Assembly: GCF_000264905.1 (NCBI RefSeq)
Contig: NW_006763148.1
Coordinates: 899,575 to 963,574 of the forward strand
DNA length: 64,000 bases
DNA from: Stereum hirsutum FP-91666 SS1
Taxonomy: Eukaryota > Basidiomycota > Agaricomycetes > Russulales > Stereaceae
Reading direction: 5' to 3'
The notes below the pieces were generated by a model. The model saw only the letters and a list, made by a program, of their open reading frames with translations. It was not told the DNA's origin and ran no database searches. The translations under genes were made by a program, and so were the position numbers. Positions within the stretch are counted from its first letter, which is position 1; each line of letters starts with the position of its first letter. Below, in pieces: positions 34,192-46,981 of this stretch.

Positions 34192-36250
34192 CTACTGTCG
34201 ACGTCGGCGTACGTAGAGGATCCAAGCTGGCGTCGCTGTTCGGGTCGCGCCAGGGCGCGTCAGGGCCGGCGGGACGTTCGGCGTCTACAGGCGATCGACT
34301 CCCTCCGTCTTCATTTCGTGGCGGGCTGAGGGCAGACACCCAGTACCGTCCTCCTCCAGGCCAGAACGGCGCAGACGGCGGCCAGAACAAGATACAGCGC
34401 AGGGGCTCCCGCAACGTCACAGAGAAGGACTTCGAGGACGCGCTCAACAACGGCGGCACCCTCCTCATCTCACCTATAGAGGACGAAGTCCCGACCCCCA
34501 TCCCCAGTCCCGCACTGTCCACGTCGTCAAAGTCCTTACATACCCCCAACGCGAGCACGACCAGTATCAGCATAGGTTCAGGACAGAACAGGATGTCTGT
34601 GCAACCATCGACCCCAACAGTGATCCCCGCAACGCCGACACCGAACCGGAACAGGAATGGCAGGCCCTCGTCGCCCTCTGCTGGCTCTTCGAACGACATC
34701 TTCTACGACGCGGAGGAACACGAGAGAGATCAGAACTCTAAACGGAGGTCTATGTATCGTTCGCCTGGGACAGCGTCCAGTCCAGATCTCGCCACTCTCG
34801 TCAGGAAAGCAAAGCAGCGCGGCGGCGTCCTCCAAGGCCATTTCTCAAAGGACAGACGCAACGAACCACCACCGCCTCCACTACCGACCTCCATCGCTGC
34901 ACAGAACAACAATAACGGCTCGCCACGGAATAGACAGCGCTCTTCGACGTCTTCGGCCCAGGACGCGCCGACTACGCCGACTACAGGAAGGTCAAAGTCT
35001 GCGAGGTCAGCTATACCTGCAGGCAACAGTCCTGTAGGCTCAGAGTGGTTCATGGCCAGCCCAAAGTCTGCGGGGGCAAGTGGCTCCATCAAGGTGCGTG
35101 GCATGTCGATTCTCTCCGTTCTGTGCTCTCCTACCATGTCCCGAACGTATATTTATCCTCTCACGTTTCCGCCAAATGAAGCAACAAAACCCGAAGTCAT
35201 CAGTACGCTCAAAGACGAGTGCATTCCTCGGGAAGATGCTCGGTCAGGGTAGCGTCCGCGAACGATCGGTCAGTTTCTACCCTGAACTCGAGGCTTGTTA
35301 TTCGCTCAAAGTTATTACCGCCTCCTATCCCCGCATTAGAAAACGGACGCGTCACAAACCTCATCCTCCTTATTCCCCGTCAACCCCAACGCACCTCCCG
35401 TCCCTGCACTCCCCATGATACCCCGCGATGTCCCCTCCCCCTCCCCAATGTCCCCCGTCGGCTCTCCCATCGCAGACGTCTTCACCACCCCATCCTCTAT
35501 GCCCGTGACGCCAATCTCACCGCCCCTTTCCTCCACCTCTCCCTCGATCACCATGTCTCCCGGCGATACCTCCAAACCCCTTCCTCCCATCCAAATTGGC
35601 TCCGGAATCGGGGACGAAGATGACCTAGACGAAGACGTCGGGAACGGGTCGATACTCGACTTTGACGACAAGTCGATGATTGTGATTGACAGACCTTCGA
35701 GGTCGGCCAGTTCCACGCGACGGTCGTACAATTCGAATACGAACTCCAATGCGAATTCGAGGAACAGTTCGCGCTCGCGGGATAGATCGAGATCACGCTC
35801 GCCCGAGAAAACGATCAAGGGCAAAGGCCGTGCGACGCACAACAGCCACAATAGCAGTAATACCGAGACGCTTCGCGCATCACATACGAAACGGCGAAGC
35901 ATGAGCGTGAGCGAGGTAGATCTCAAAAAAGCTATTTCCGCTGCATCGAAGTCGACTCCTTCGACGCCCAACCCGAGTACGAAACCCAGCACCCCATCGA
36001 CACCCTCCCATCGTTTCTCGTCATCTTCGACGTCGAAGGGTAAGTCCAAGGAAGATTATTACAATTCGACCACGATCACACCCGGCAATAGGAGGGTGTC
36101 CCAGGACTGGGACTCGAGGATGTATGGGATCATGTCGGATTTTGAGGGCCAGCTTTCGCAGTTGGTCGATCCTCAGGTATCGGCGATGAGTGGCGGTGGA
36201 GGACTGGATTTGGATCTGAAGGTACCGGAGACACCACCGAAGTCCAAACA

Positions 36251-36293
<43 letters not shown>

Positions 36294-39200
36294 CTGCATC
36301 CGAATGCACACTCTCAAGCACTGGGGATAGGGCATTCGCAGTCGAAGCAGCAGAAGAGACCTTCGTTGTCACATAGGTCGTTCACGGACGAAACCGACGT
36401 GCGACCTTCGTCCTCCTCGGTGGCTCCCATTACAACGGACAGGTCGAGGCCACAGTCGAGACAGAATACGACGATGTCGTTACCGCTCACGTTACATCCG
36501 CCTATCGTTACCCTCGATTCAGGGACGACGATCTCTTCTGAAGCATCGACGCCCAACGTTAACTTGGCAGGCGGATATTCGTCGCATTCGTCGCCTACAT
36601 CACCATCTTCGTTCCCCAACCCTCACACTCCCTCCCTCTCATCCTCCACGCCTCTCTCAGCATCCTCCTCACCCCGCGCAAGTATCGGCTCCGGCTCACC
36701 TAAATCAAGTATGAGCACCTCTGACACCGCCGATGGCACGACGACGATCAATGTCAACGTCCCGCCACCCCGTTCTTCATCACTCCACTCGCATAGCTCA
36801 CTAAGCCATACATCTTCGCTTAGGGGAAGGTCACCCTCGACGGGCTCCGTCATCACAGGGTCTTCTGTCCCGAGAGGGAGGACGGGATCAGGGCCTATGG
36901 GTCCGAGACCTTCGCCCGCGCAGGTCTTGCTGGGGCCTAGTACGCATTTGGGCGTCAGTGGAGGAGGAAGACCGGGACATGGGACGTTTGGGAGTATGAG
37001 TGCGGTGGTGGGCGTTGGGGCGGGCAAGAGCGCGTTTAATAGTTCGGAACCTTCGTTGGTTTCGGAGGGGAGGGGAGGGAGGAGCGGTGCGTTTTTCCTT
37101 TTTCTCTTTTTTTTTCTTCATTCCTTATATGCTTTTGGATTTTCTTCATTTCATTTACGGGTCGTTACCTCTTGCTTTGGGTGGAACGGTCGTGCTGATC
37201 GTGTGATTTTTTGGCATGGTGTGGTGTGGTGTTGATGTAATGTCGCTTGGGATGGCATCGATGCGGCGTGGCGTTATAGGCTCGACACTCAGCGCAAGCT
37301 CCCAGCAAGATCTCAACGCACCCCTCCGGCGTCGCATGTCGGAGAACTTAGCTCTGAACCTGAATCATCGCACGGCGAACGAACTCAAATTTGCGGGTTC
37401 TTCTTCGCTTTCGCCGCCTTCGTTCTCTCTCGCTAGTCCTGGTCCTGGGGATGGGACCGGTGCGGACGAGGATGGGGAGGGTGCGGCGGAGAAAGTCGTG
37501 ACGAGGAATGTTAGTGGAGGAGGAGGAGGAGGCGAGGATGGAGAGGAGGCGAAGGGGAGGGATTGTGCGTTCAAGGCGTGGGAGGAGGATGAGGAGTTTT
37601 TGGCGAGGGAGAAGATCGCGGAGTGGTTGGGTGGGCTGTACGTTCCCTTTCCTTTCCTTGCGCTCTCTTCTCGGTTGCGTTTGGTTTTCATCACATGAGC
37701 TGATCATACTGACGATGTTTATTCTTTTTGGGTTGTAGGGGACGGGTAAAGAAGATCGCGCTGCGGTATTATATAGATTACTTTGACTTTTCGGGATTGA
37801 GGCTTGATGTGGCGTTCCGGTGCGTTTTTCTTACTCTACATGTTTCGTTTTGTCGAAGAGGGACGGATATATGCGTGCATGATTCGCTAACGTCATTGAT
37901 CTTTGGCTTTCTGTGTGTAGAAAACTTTGCGGTAAACTTTTCCTTCGAGCAGAAACGCAGCAAGTGGACAGGATCCTGGAAGAATTTGCGAGGAGGTACT
38001 GGGATTGTAATCCTGGCAATCTCTTTGGAGCAGTCGGTTCGTCCCTCTCTTCAATTAGAACATTGCTTTGTTCGTGTATCCCATATTGACTCGAGTTTAC
38101 TGCACCTCATCACACAGGCGTCATCCATGCCGTCTCATATTCCATCCTGCTCCTCAATACCGATCTCCACGTCGCCGAACTCCAATCCCGCATGTCCCGA
38201 GGCCAATTCGTCCGCAACACGCTCTCCGCCATCCAAACCCAACTCGCACCCTCCTCCGGCAAAGGCTCCTCCACGGACCTCATCGACGCGGACGAAGCTA
38301 GTCTTCGGGGCGCTGTTGGTGCCGCTGGGAGCGAAAGCTTGAGGGGGAGTTTGAGGGGGAGTTTGGGCGGCGGGACTGGGACTGGGACTGGGACTGGAAC
38401 GCAGACGGCGACGGTGACGAGCGGGAGCGGGAGTGCGAGTTTGATGGAGAGTGAGGCTGGGACGTATAGGGATAGTAGGGAGGGGAGGGAGAGGGAGAGG
38501 ATGAATGAGATTGTGAGGAGGAAGAGGAGTGATTCGGTTACTAGTTGGAATAGTTTGACGAGGGATGTCGTCGCGGGGGCGATGATTAATGGGATTGTGA
38601 TTAATGGTGGAGGTGAGGGTGGGAGTGGGAGTGGGGCAGGAGGGAGCGCGAGTGCGAGTGGGGTGGCGAGCCCGACGACGAATGATAGTACGGCGTCGGT
38701 CTCGGTGTTTACGACGGGGAGCGGGACGGAGAGTAAGACGCCGAGTACGCTCGTTTCGTCGGTTGTGTATGACCGGAATTGGGAGAATGATATGGAGAGC
38801 TTGTTGAAGGTTCGTCTTCATTCCTTTATCTGCCCTCGCAGCCGTCATTCATCTACGGGTCGATTATTCTGACCCTCCTCGTCATATATCTTTTCAACAG
38901 GATATGTACAACGCCATCAAGAGCCAGCCGATGTTGGCACCCCTGGGGAGTACGGCTCTGGCCCGCGCGTCGACGTCTTCACTTAATCCTGGTCCTGTAC
39001 TTCGTAACCGAAGCATGCGGGTCCAGAACGATCGTCTCAATACGTTCAAGCGAGGGAGTATACGAGGTATACAGTCGATTCTTGGGGCTCAGTCCGGAGT
39101 CAGTCCGTATAGTATCAACAGCAGCATCGAGGGAAGGGTCAGTCCCTCGCCGAGTTACGCTGGGTCTGGTCATGAGGCATGTTACAACAACGCTACATCT

Positions 39201-40668
39201 ACGTTACATGGGTAGCTGACTTTTTTTTTTGTTACTAGGCGTTCCTTGCTCCTACCCTCGGCTTCGCTTCTAACCTCTCTCACACTATCATCCGCGAGAC
39301 GCAAGAAGACGACGATCGGAGTGGGCAGAGCCATGATTCCGAGTCGACTACGATCAGTATTACGGACGAGGAGCTTGCACTGCTCGGCCCGCCATGGGCC
39401 AAGGAGGGCATGCTCTGTCGGAAGCAGTACAACGAGACCGCTGGGAAGCGGGCAAAGTCGAAGGCTTGGATGGACGTGTTCGTCGTCATTCAGAAGGGAG
39501 AACTGAATATGTTCGTGTTTGGTGACCATGGGTCAGGCAGTCACAAGGTCGTTGGAGGCGGAAATTGGCTGGTGGGTACATCCCCTGATTTTCGTGGGTT
39601 TGTCATACTAATGTGATACGATGTGATGGGGACGGTGCAGGAAAACGCGAACCTCGTAGGCACGGTCACGTTGGCGCATTCGCTTGCCCATGCTCTGCCG
39701 CCACCTGGGTACAACCGACAGCGTCCGCACTGCATGGTTCTCACCCTGTCCAACGGAGGCGTCTACTTCTTCCAAGCAGGGACAGAAGAACTCGTCAACG
39801 AATGGGTCTCCACCTGCAACTACTGGGCTGCGCGACAGAGCAAAGAGCCTCTCACCGGCGGCGTGTCCAATATGGAATACGGTTGGAACCGCGTCGGCGA
39901 TCCCCTCTCTCATGGCCGCTCTATTTCCGACAACGAGTCGCACCAGACCAAGGACGACTATGCGGACAGTGTGAGCATGCATAGCCAGAGGAGTAGTAAG
40001 AGTAGGCTTGGGTGGAAGGATGGCTCGCTTACGGTCAGGGCGGGGTCGTCTCCGTATTCGGAGAGGACGTTCATCAATGAATGGAAGCCACCCATGCCGC
40101 CGTCGGTGGCGAGTACACATGATGAAGAGGCACAGTTGGAGGCGTTGAGGAAGCATGTGGCGTCGATGAAGGAGGAGCTGCAGAATCATAATGAGATGCG
40201 GTCTCCGATGATGCAGCTGGTGCGCCGTTTGTCTCTTGTTAGGCATTTAAAATTCACTAACTGGCTAATTTTTGTTCTGGTGTTCGTTTATAGTACCCTG
40301 CAAGGTCGGCGAACGCTAACAAGGCACTCGGTAACTGGGAGAAGAAGTCTCAGTACCTCCTCACGGAGATCGTCAAGTACGAGTCTTACATCGACTCGCT
40401 ACAGTCCGCCATGGCGCTCCGACTCAAGAAACGTGGCGAGAAAGCTCTCGAGCGTGCTCTGCATGGGGGTTCTGAAGACGAAGATTGCGATGCGTTTGGG
40501 CCCAACAAGGGGAAGTGGAAGGGAAGGCCGGACGAGGCAACCATCATGGAGGGTGATGAGCCACCACCGAGCAGTGGTGGGATCGAGGGGCTGGAGAAGA
40601 GGCCGGGATCTCAGATGAGGCATCGGAGGGAGACGGCGGAGGTGGACGATGAGGTGAGCGATGAGTAA
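34192..40668 (+). CDS. Sec7-PH guanine nucleotide exchange factor for Arf GTPases (5' end uncertain)
   Basis: Exons: (5' exon unknown) 34192-35093, 35182-35268, 35340-37086, 37280-37637, 37739-37819, 37921-38036, 38118-38809, 38901-39176, 39239-39571, 39641-40219 and 40294-40668. At least 1714 residues follow from the first in-frame Met (34593). The open frame extends back to 34192 and must be spliced to an earlier start if that part is translated. The long N-terminal half is Ser/Pro-rich and includes 14 glutamines (36249-36290). The Sec7 domain starts near REKIAEWLGGLGRVKKIALR. It carries the catalytic glutamate in FLRAETQQVDRIL and the second motif ILLLNTDLHVAELQ. A PH domain follows (EGMLCRKQYNETAGKRAKSK to NEWVSTCNYWAAR), then a coiled coil. 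The architecture resembles yeast Syt1-like Arf exchange factors acting at Golgi or plasma membrane. The intron at 39177-39238 has to be GC-AG. Confidence 0.9.
36249..36290 (+). repeat. CAG repeat encoding 14 glutamines
   Basis: Nearly pure CAG (one CAA) within the Sec7-PH gene, in the disordered N-terminal half. Likely length-variable between strains. Confidence 0.95.
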
Positions 40669-42668
40669 AGTTGTACATTGGTGTCAGAGTCGAATGAGTG
40701 CTCCTGTCGTTTCGTGTTCCGTGTTTGCTGTTCGACGTTCGTTGTATGCTTGTTGTGGTCGATCCCGAGGTATATACGATTATGTTTCGATGGTATGATG
40801 TCCATCTATCCCTTTCCTTTCCGCTGCCTTCCTGTTTTTTCCCGTGTCCGCGTCTTGGCCCGCCTCGCCCGTCTTACTCGTTCCCATGTCTATGCATCCC
40901 TAGCTGTTCTCCTATCATCTCCCTTTGTGATTCTCGTTTTCTTTCTTATATTTTCCTTGCGCTCTCCACTCTCGTATCTCTGTCTCCTCTGTCTCATGTG
41001 GTCGCTTTCTACCTTCTTATATCTACCTTTTTGTATGCCTGCAGTACGGTCGTATACCTCAGTCTGGAAATATGCTTCATTGAACTCATATATACCACTT
41101 ACGGATACTATAATCTCATCTCTATTGTGGATATACCTGCCGTTCATAGTGTGGTACATGACGACGAAGTTGTGGCACATTCGCCAGCGCCATGGCATGT
41201 TGAGCAAGGGGTGCAAGGGGTGCCGGCCAGTTGGCGACTTCGCCCCGGATAGTTCCGAAGTTGTTAGCCTCCTTCGTGACTTCGTCAAGCTTCAGGTTTA
41301 TCACGACGGAATGGTTTCTGCCTACGACAATGCTGGTTGCCCTGTGCTCAGCCATTTCTACTCCTACCCTTCCGTGCGTCAATCGTGTTTCGTCTATTCT
41401 CGATCTCACAGACACGCGGCACCTCAATCGCCGTCGGCGGCGCGCACATCCTCTGGCAGCTCTATATACTATTTACCACGAAGACTCTCAGACAGTGGTG
41501 AGCTCAGGCTCGGTAGAACGTCCAAAACAGCACTTGATTCATCACCTCACAAATGCTCGACGGCCCACAATCAAGTGTACTCATTAGCCCCTACTTGCCG
41601 ACGAAATAGCCCTTCGCTCATGCCACTACAGGCCCTTCCTCGATCTTTTTACCAGGACCACTATCAACAATCTACTGGGGGCGACTTGAGGATATGCTCA
41701 ACCGTGTATCCTCACACATCACGGCGCGACCATTAGGTCATTCTAGTACGGAAATGCTCTGCGATGAAAGAATAGGTTTATACGGCCGAGGAAACTCTCA
41801 GTGAGGGCTACGGTGTGTGCATGTATGTATGTCCGGCTGTGACTTCTTCATACTACACCACGGTGGGGAGAAACAGAATAGGGGTATAGAGAGATGTGGG
41901 GATGGGAATGATACCGTCTAATTTGGTCGTATGGATCGATCGAAGTCGGGAACTTCGAGTTAGAGTGCGGGCCATGGACCTGTTGATGAAACCACTCTTG
42001 ATGTCCAATTGACGATGGGTCTCACCTGCTGGAGGCATCGTCACCTCAGTTCCCAGTTTAGGAGACCGCTAAGAAGAGTATTGGAAGAGCGGAGCGAGGA
42101 GGGGTTGACCATTTGACGCAGTGGCCATGTATGCACTGAATCGTGATTGCCAGAGTCGGGCGCTGGGGCGAACGGCGATCTTGTTGGTCGAGATTTTGTT
42201 CCAAATTTACAGTGCTCCCCGTCTCCATCTTCCGTTACGGGTAACTTTGTCTTATGAAACTGTTGTGACGGTCGTGCTCGGAGTACACTAAGATAATTCA
42301 GTGTCTCAGCCATACTTTTCCGTGCTTTGTTGTTCTTTCGTTTTAGCAGTGGTGATCCCCATCCTTCCTTCCGCTCTCACCTAGTATATGTGTATCTCAC
42401 CATGTTATGGCTGCACTTAAAGGATGCTCGTGCATCACCACATATTCTCATAAATGATTACTTTCAATCAAGTTATCAACAATCAAGTGTGGCATTAACC
42501 ATGGCCACCATCTAGTAATCTGATCCTCCTCTTGATATATTGGTCCTATGATTTTATTATTTGTTTGAGACTAAGAACAGGCTGTGTTCAAACTACCAGC
42601 AGACATATATAAAGGTGTTCTCAAGATAAGAGTAGGATCTCTAGCTTTACAAACCACCTCTGCCGGTC
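40669..42668. other. Intergenic region between Sec7-PH and DUF6533 genes
   Basis: The first 600 bases are T/C-rich and give long chance frames (a 352-codon frame at 40678-41736). I see no domain in any frame. From roughly 42300 onward the base composition becomes visibly AT-richer, which continues through the next gene. Confidence 0.4.
42605..42612 (+). promoter_or_regulatory. TATA box of the DUF6533 gene
   Basis: TATATAAA lies about 60 bp upstream of the ATG at 42669, in the orientation of the gene. Confidence 0.6.
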
Positions 42669-44604
42669 ATGTCATCCTCAGTGGGATTACAAGACATTAT
42701 TGCTGAAGATCAATTATGGTGAGTATGTTTGTGCACTGTACTCTATATTATGTGCTCTGACAGGATTATTCACAGGATCATCACAGGTTATACACAATTC
42801 TCTGCACAAAGTATGTTGACTGCCCTTAAAGTCCTTGACCTTCTCAGTAATAGCTCTTTTATAAGTTATGTGGATCATTGACTTTATTCAGACACTTCCC
42901 ATGGAGATCACTGTCACATGGTCCACACCACTGACTGGGACTGCTATCATATTTCTTATCAACCGCTACGCAGTTGGAATCAGCACTATTGTCACTTTTA
43001 TCTTTACAAGCCCTGGCTCTATCAGTAATGGCAGGTAGGTTGCAAATACATACATCAATAGATAAACTATAAATGACCCACTTATAATATATTTTAGTTG
43101 CCAAGGAATGGACCATTTCTTGGACACCACAAACCTGATCTCAATTATTGCTACAAACTGTTAGTAAGCAAAATGATCTGTGTTTCTCACCAGTTTTATC
43201 TTACTTCAAATTCTAGTGTTATTCACTCTTCGGGTCTATGCTATATGTGGTCATAGTAAGATCATTCTCCTCTTGGCATTGACAATGCTACTTCCACGAT
43301 TAGGGGTTGATATTTGGGTATGTGAAAAAAAAAACATGGTCAACAATAAGATACTACTATAATTGACTCTAATGGTATCAGAAACTCACCCCCAGTATGG
43401 GTGTAGCCCTTTCAACCACAGGGACACAATTTGAGGTGTTTTCCCAGTGCGCATTGACAGCTCCTAGTAGTTCCTTATTTAATAAGTGAGTCATATACAT
43501 ATATCATATGCTTTATTGACAACTTACTTGAGATGAAGATGTAGGCTTTGTTTTATATCACACCTCTAGAGTTTATACTTTCTAACTTGACACACATTTG
43601 CACCAGCCATTGTTGCAACTGCAATCCTTCCTTTGATGTTTGACTCATTTATATTTGGAGTGACTATCTTCAAGACATTTCAGCATGCTGTAGAGATGCG
43701 TAGACATGGCCGAATAAGTATTGCAGAGGTCATATTGAGAGACGGTAAGCATCAATATTCATTATGCTTCAATGATAAGATCATTTATTGACTTCACTTT
43801 CAGGAAGCCTATACTTTCTGTTAGTTCACATCATTGGAGTATTTTATACCTTTGACAATCACCTAATCATCATCTACAATCAGTTTGGTATTTCTTTTTT
43901 CTGCTGCAAATATTGTCCTTCAGTTTGTATGTATTTCTGTATATGGCTTGAGTAGCATAAAAGCTAATATTGAGCTACTCAGATCTCCATCTCTGATGCA
44001 AGTTGTTTAATCTCAATCCTTCTACTGAGTTACTGTGTGCCAGTTATTAATTCATTTATAGGATGCTACCGAAGCTGTAGGATTAGTTAGTGATATATTG
44101 GGACCATATTTCACTCTGTACGTTCCACAGGAACACAATTTTCCACAATATGTATTAACAATATTTACAGGATGCCAAACCTTTTGGTTAACCGCCTTTA
44201 CCTCAATCTTCGTATGATGAATGTTCCACCTACTCCCACAAACTCCAAAAATAACAATATACGGGAACCTGAGGCTGTTCGAAATCGAGTCCTTGGTAAC
44301 ATTGGAGCACCCCTTGACCCAGACTGGTGGAACACCCAGTTTGATGAGGATGAGGAGTTGAATGATGATGGCTTAGGGGAAGAAGCAGACCGAATGGGTA
44401 CTCATGCAGGAGATGGGACGACTACACTTGTCCCAGTCGTAAGTAGACCTTCTCCCATATCTCTGTTCAAATCACTAAAAGATATGATGATGACAGGTCT
44501 ATGATGAAGAGCCTGGAGCAGATATTGAGATGGTGCCCATCCAAAGAGAAGTGCCCAACGCAGGGCCATCTCGCTCCGGAAGTAATGTTAGTAACATGGC
44601 TTAA
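42669..44604 (+). CDS. DUF6533-type multi-pass membrane protein in an AT-rich island
   Basis: Fourteen exons fit in phase: 42669-42718, 42776-42810, 42866-43034, 43098-43163, 43194-43317, 43382-43485, 43545-43549, 43607-43744, 43804-43887, 43924-43930, 43983-44001, 44062-44117, 44171-44438 and 44497-44604, giving about 410 residues. The layout is that of the DUF6533 family, which is expanded in agaricomycetes. It has an N-terminal DQLWIITGYTQFSAQ helix region, then IFLINRYAVGISTIV, LVLFTLRVYAICGHSKII, KLSIVATAILPLMFDSFIFG, EVILRDGSLYFLLV and VSDILGPYFTLMPNLLVNRL. These are about seven hydrophobic segments followed by an acidic soluble tail with DDGLGEEADR. The function is unknown, though receptor-like topologies are often suggested. 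Two exons are only 5 and 7 nt. They were inferred because they restore phase and family motifs without stops. Codon and base use are clearly more AT-rich than in neighbours. Confidence 0.75.
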
Positions 44605-45748
44605 GGTCAGTTGCTATATCTATCTCTATTCTCTGCAGATGATATACACTCACTAACACAGACATGGTGATCATAGAGGTAGTTACAAGCAGCTTACCGG
44701 CCAAACTGTACCACATCCTTTGCCAAACACAACCAACACACACAACTAGAGCCATTCCACCATGGTCTTTCTTAGTTTCAATTCTTTCTTGAGCATATCT
44801 TGACAGCTTGGACTCAGGGGAATATACTAGATTCCCATGTTCCTATATTCAATATCGTTCCCAAACTCTTACATCTACAAAATCCACATACTTGACATTT
44901 AAGCCTTTCCTCATTTCTTGATCATCTTGTATGAACTAGTTGACCTTGTTCACAACGATGTACCACATATCTTGCATTTTAGCACGGGCTATGAATCTCA
45001 GTCAAATCTCAGTTGTTGATTCAGCTCAGCCGTAGTTCCAGTGTGATATCAAGCAGGGGAGAGAGCCTGCAGAACAAGTCGTGTACAAGGCTTCTACGGC
45101 TCGAGATATGGCGACGGCAGTTTGCTCAGAGTAAGCTCTTTCAATCTGCTCCAAGTGCGACCAGAACCGGGATTCAATAGCATGCTCGCTCAATGCCTTC
45201 CTTGCGTTGGAAGTCTTCATGTCACTTCACGTATATACCGGCGCTACACCGACACAGAACGAGGAATGAACAAATTCATAACCTCTGAGCATCAAAGATG
45301 CGTAGAAGATGTCAGAAACAATAACCTCACAGAGATCTGACAACATAACACAACAACCGAACACCGATTTCCGCTAGCTCATTTTGCTACGGATGTGTTA
45401 GGGCACAAGGCCGCGACATGGCAGACGATGTATCTTTCGGAAGTATAATGAGATACGAGTCGCAGACCAGCGAACAGAAGTACCGTTCGTGCGTTCTGAG
45501 TGACAGAATCCGTGGTATGTCTCGGGTGTACGAACTCGTCCGACGTCCGGCATCGTACACTCGCTCATGTTCTCCGCTGACTACTCCGGATCGCTCGACT
45601 GACAGACGGACAAACGGCAGACGTACTGTTACATTCACGTTCCACAAACACTCGCTACACGGGACTCCGAAAGGCTACATGGTATCTATATCGCATTTCT
45701 GGTACAGTGAACTTCTTCTCCACCAATTCGTTTCGCTTCGTGTCGAGA
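44605..45748. other. Intergenic, AT-rich then normal composition
   Basis: The AT-rich island fades out around 45000. Frames at 45122-45340 and 45418-45801 have no recognised domain. The right end is the 3' flank of the glyoxalase gene. Confidence 0.4.
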
Positions 45749-46776
45749 TCAGTCGGTCTTCGCCTTGGCCTTGTTGTTCTGGAGCTGTGTTGCGTTCATA
45801 AACGTTAGTGACAGTCCAGAGTCATCTTACCCCACGTCCTTTCGGCCCCATCGCCCACACCCACAAGTGCCAGGCCGAAGGTGCACATTTAAGACTTCAA
45901 AGATCCCAGGCAAAAAAAAACTCACCACTTCAATCCAGTAGCCATCCGGATCCAAGATAAACGCAATATGCTTCATCCGCCCGTCCGACAACTTCTTCTG
46001 GAACGGCACGCCGAGCTTCTCGAACCGCTCGCAGGCGGCGTTGACGTCGTCGACGGTGATGGCGATGTGCCCGAATCCGCGCGGTTCTTTGTTGCCGTTG
46101 TGGTAGGGAGTGGATTCGAGGGATTCGGTGCCGTGGTTGTGGCAGAGTTCGAGGACGCCTAGTGGGGAAGGGGGGTGTATGGCGGAAGTGGGAAAGGTAG
46201 AGTGGGAGCGATGAGAATGTGAGATGAGTATAGGAAGGGATTGTGATGGGTGGAAGGAATGAATTTACCTTCACGGTTGAGACGGTCTTCCTCCTTCTCC
46301 TCGGCGGTGAGCTTGCCGCCAGAGTGGTCGAAGGTTAGGAAGTAATTGGTAAAGTCGGGGCCGTCGTGGGCTGTGTATCGTTAGCAGACACTGCGATCAG
46401 GCCGGCCGTGCGTATGAACAGACAGCAGAACGAATACCAGAGACAAAGTCCATCCCGATCACCTAAAGACCGAATTCATGCATCAAAGTGAATGTCGTGG
46501 GTTGAGGTAAGAAGAGTACGTACGTCGGTGTAGAAGGCGAGAGAGACTTTGGGATCTTTGATCCGGAGCATGGTATGATTGAGCTGTTACAGCATCCTCA
46601 ATTCACGAACTTATCGGCCGAAGAACATCGAGCAGACATACACGGAAGCCAGCTGTCTCAGCGGTGCGAGGCATGTTGACTATCGAGCGAGTAGAAAAAA
46701 GTCGTCTGGTGGGTGTACGAGCGAGAGTCCTAGCTATCGATGGTGAGAAAGCAGCAAAGGAGAGTGGAGTTATCAT
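45749..46776 (-). CDS. Glyoxalase I (lactoylglutathione lyase) with possible mitochondrial and cytosolic starts
   Basis: Six minus-strand exons (46642-46776, 46524-46583, 46438-46462, 46269-46370, 45926-46158, 45749-45784) give 196 residues from the upstream Met, or 162 from the second Met at 46674. The protein converts the methylglyoxal-glutathione hemithioacetal to S-lactoylglutathione. The metal ligands are visible in the long-form numbering: His48 in [10 protein letters not shown], Glu111 in VLELCHN, His138 in [11 protein letters not shown] and Glu184 in PDGYWIEV. The extra N-terminal 34 residues are rich in Arg, Ser, Thr and Ala and free of acidic residues ([19 protein letters not shown]), like a mitochondrial presequence. 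Both ATGs have A at -3. The gene is divergent from the gene at 46982 with a 205-bp shared promoter. Confidence 0.92.
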
Positions 46777-46981
46777 TGTCGCCGTCGAGCGGGGCTCCGG
46801 GCGACTTTGGAGGACCGCGTCATGGCGTGATTGCGATTGGCGCGACGCGACGGCCTTGTTGACCGCGTGATTTCGTTGATGCGCTCGGCATTCGCCGGGC
46901 GGCTCCTCGGCGCTCTGGTCTGCACCTCCGTCTTGTGCTCGTCTTTCATCTCGTCCACCACCATCCCCGCGCTTCCTCACC
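46777..46981. promoter_or_regulatory. Compact bidirectional promoter
   Basis: Only 205 bp separate the outermost glyoxalase start from the ATG at 46982. The segment is GC-rich with no TATA box on either strand, as is common for housekeeping divergent pairs. Confidence 0.6.

Noticed and set aside
37932..37990. Candidate donor ggtaaac after KLC in the Sec7 domain
   Set aside because: Continuing in frame gives KLFLRAETQQVDRIL with the catalytic glutamate, so no intron is used here.
40678..41736. 352-codon plus-strand frame after the Sec7 gene
   Set aside because: It begins directly after the Sec7 stop in T/C-rich 3' sequence, overlapping frames are also long, and no motif is recognised.
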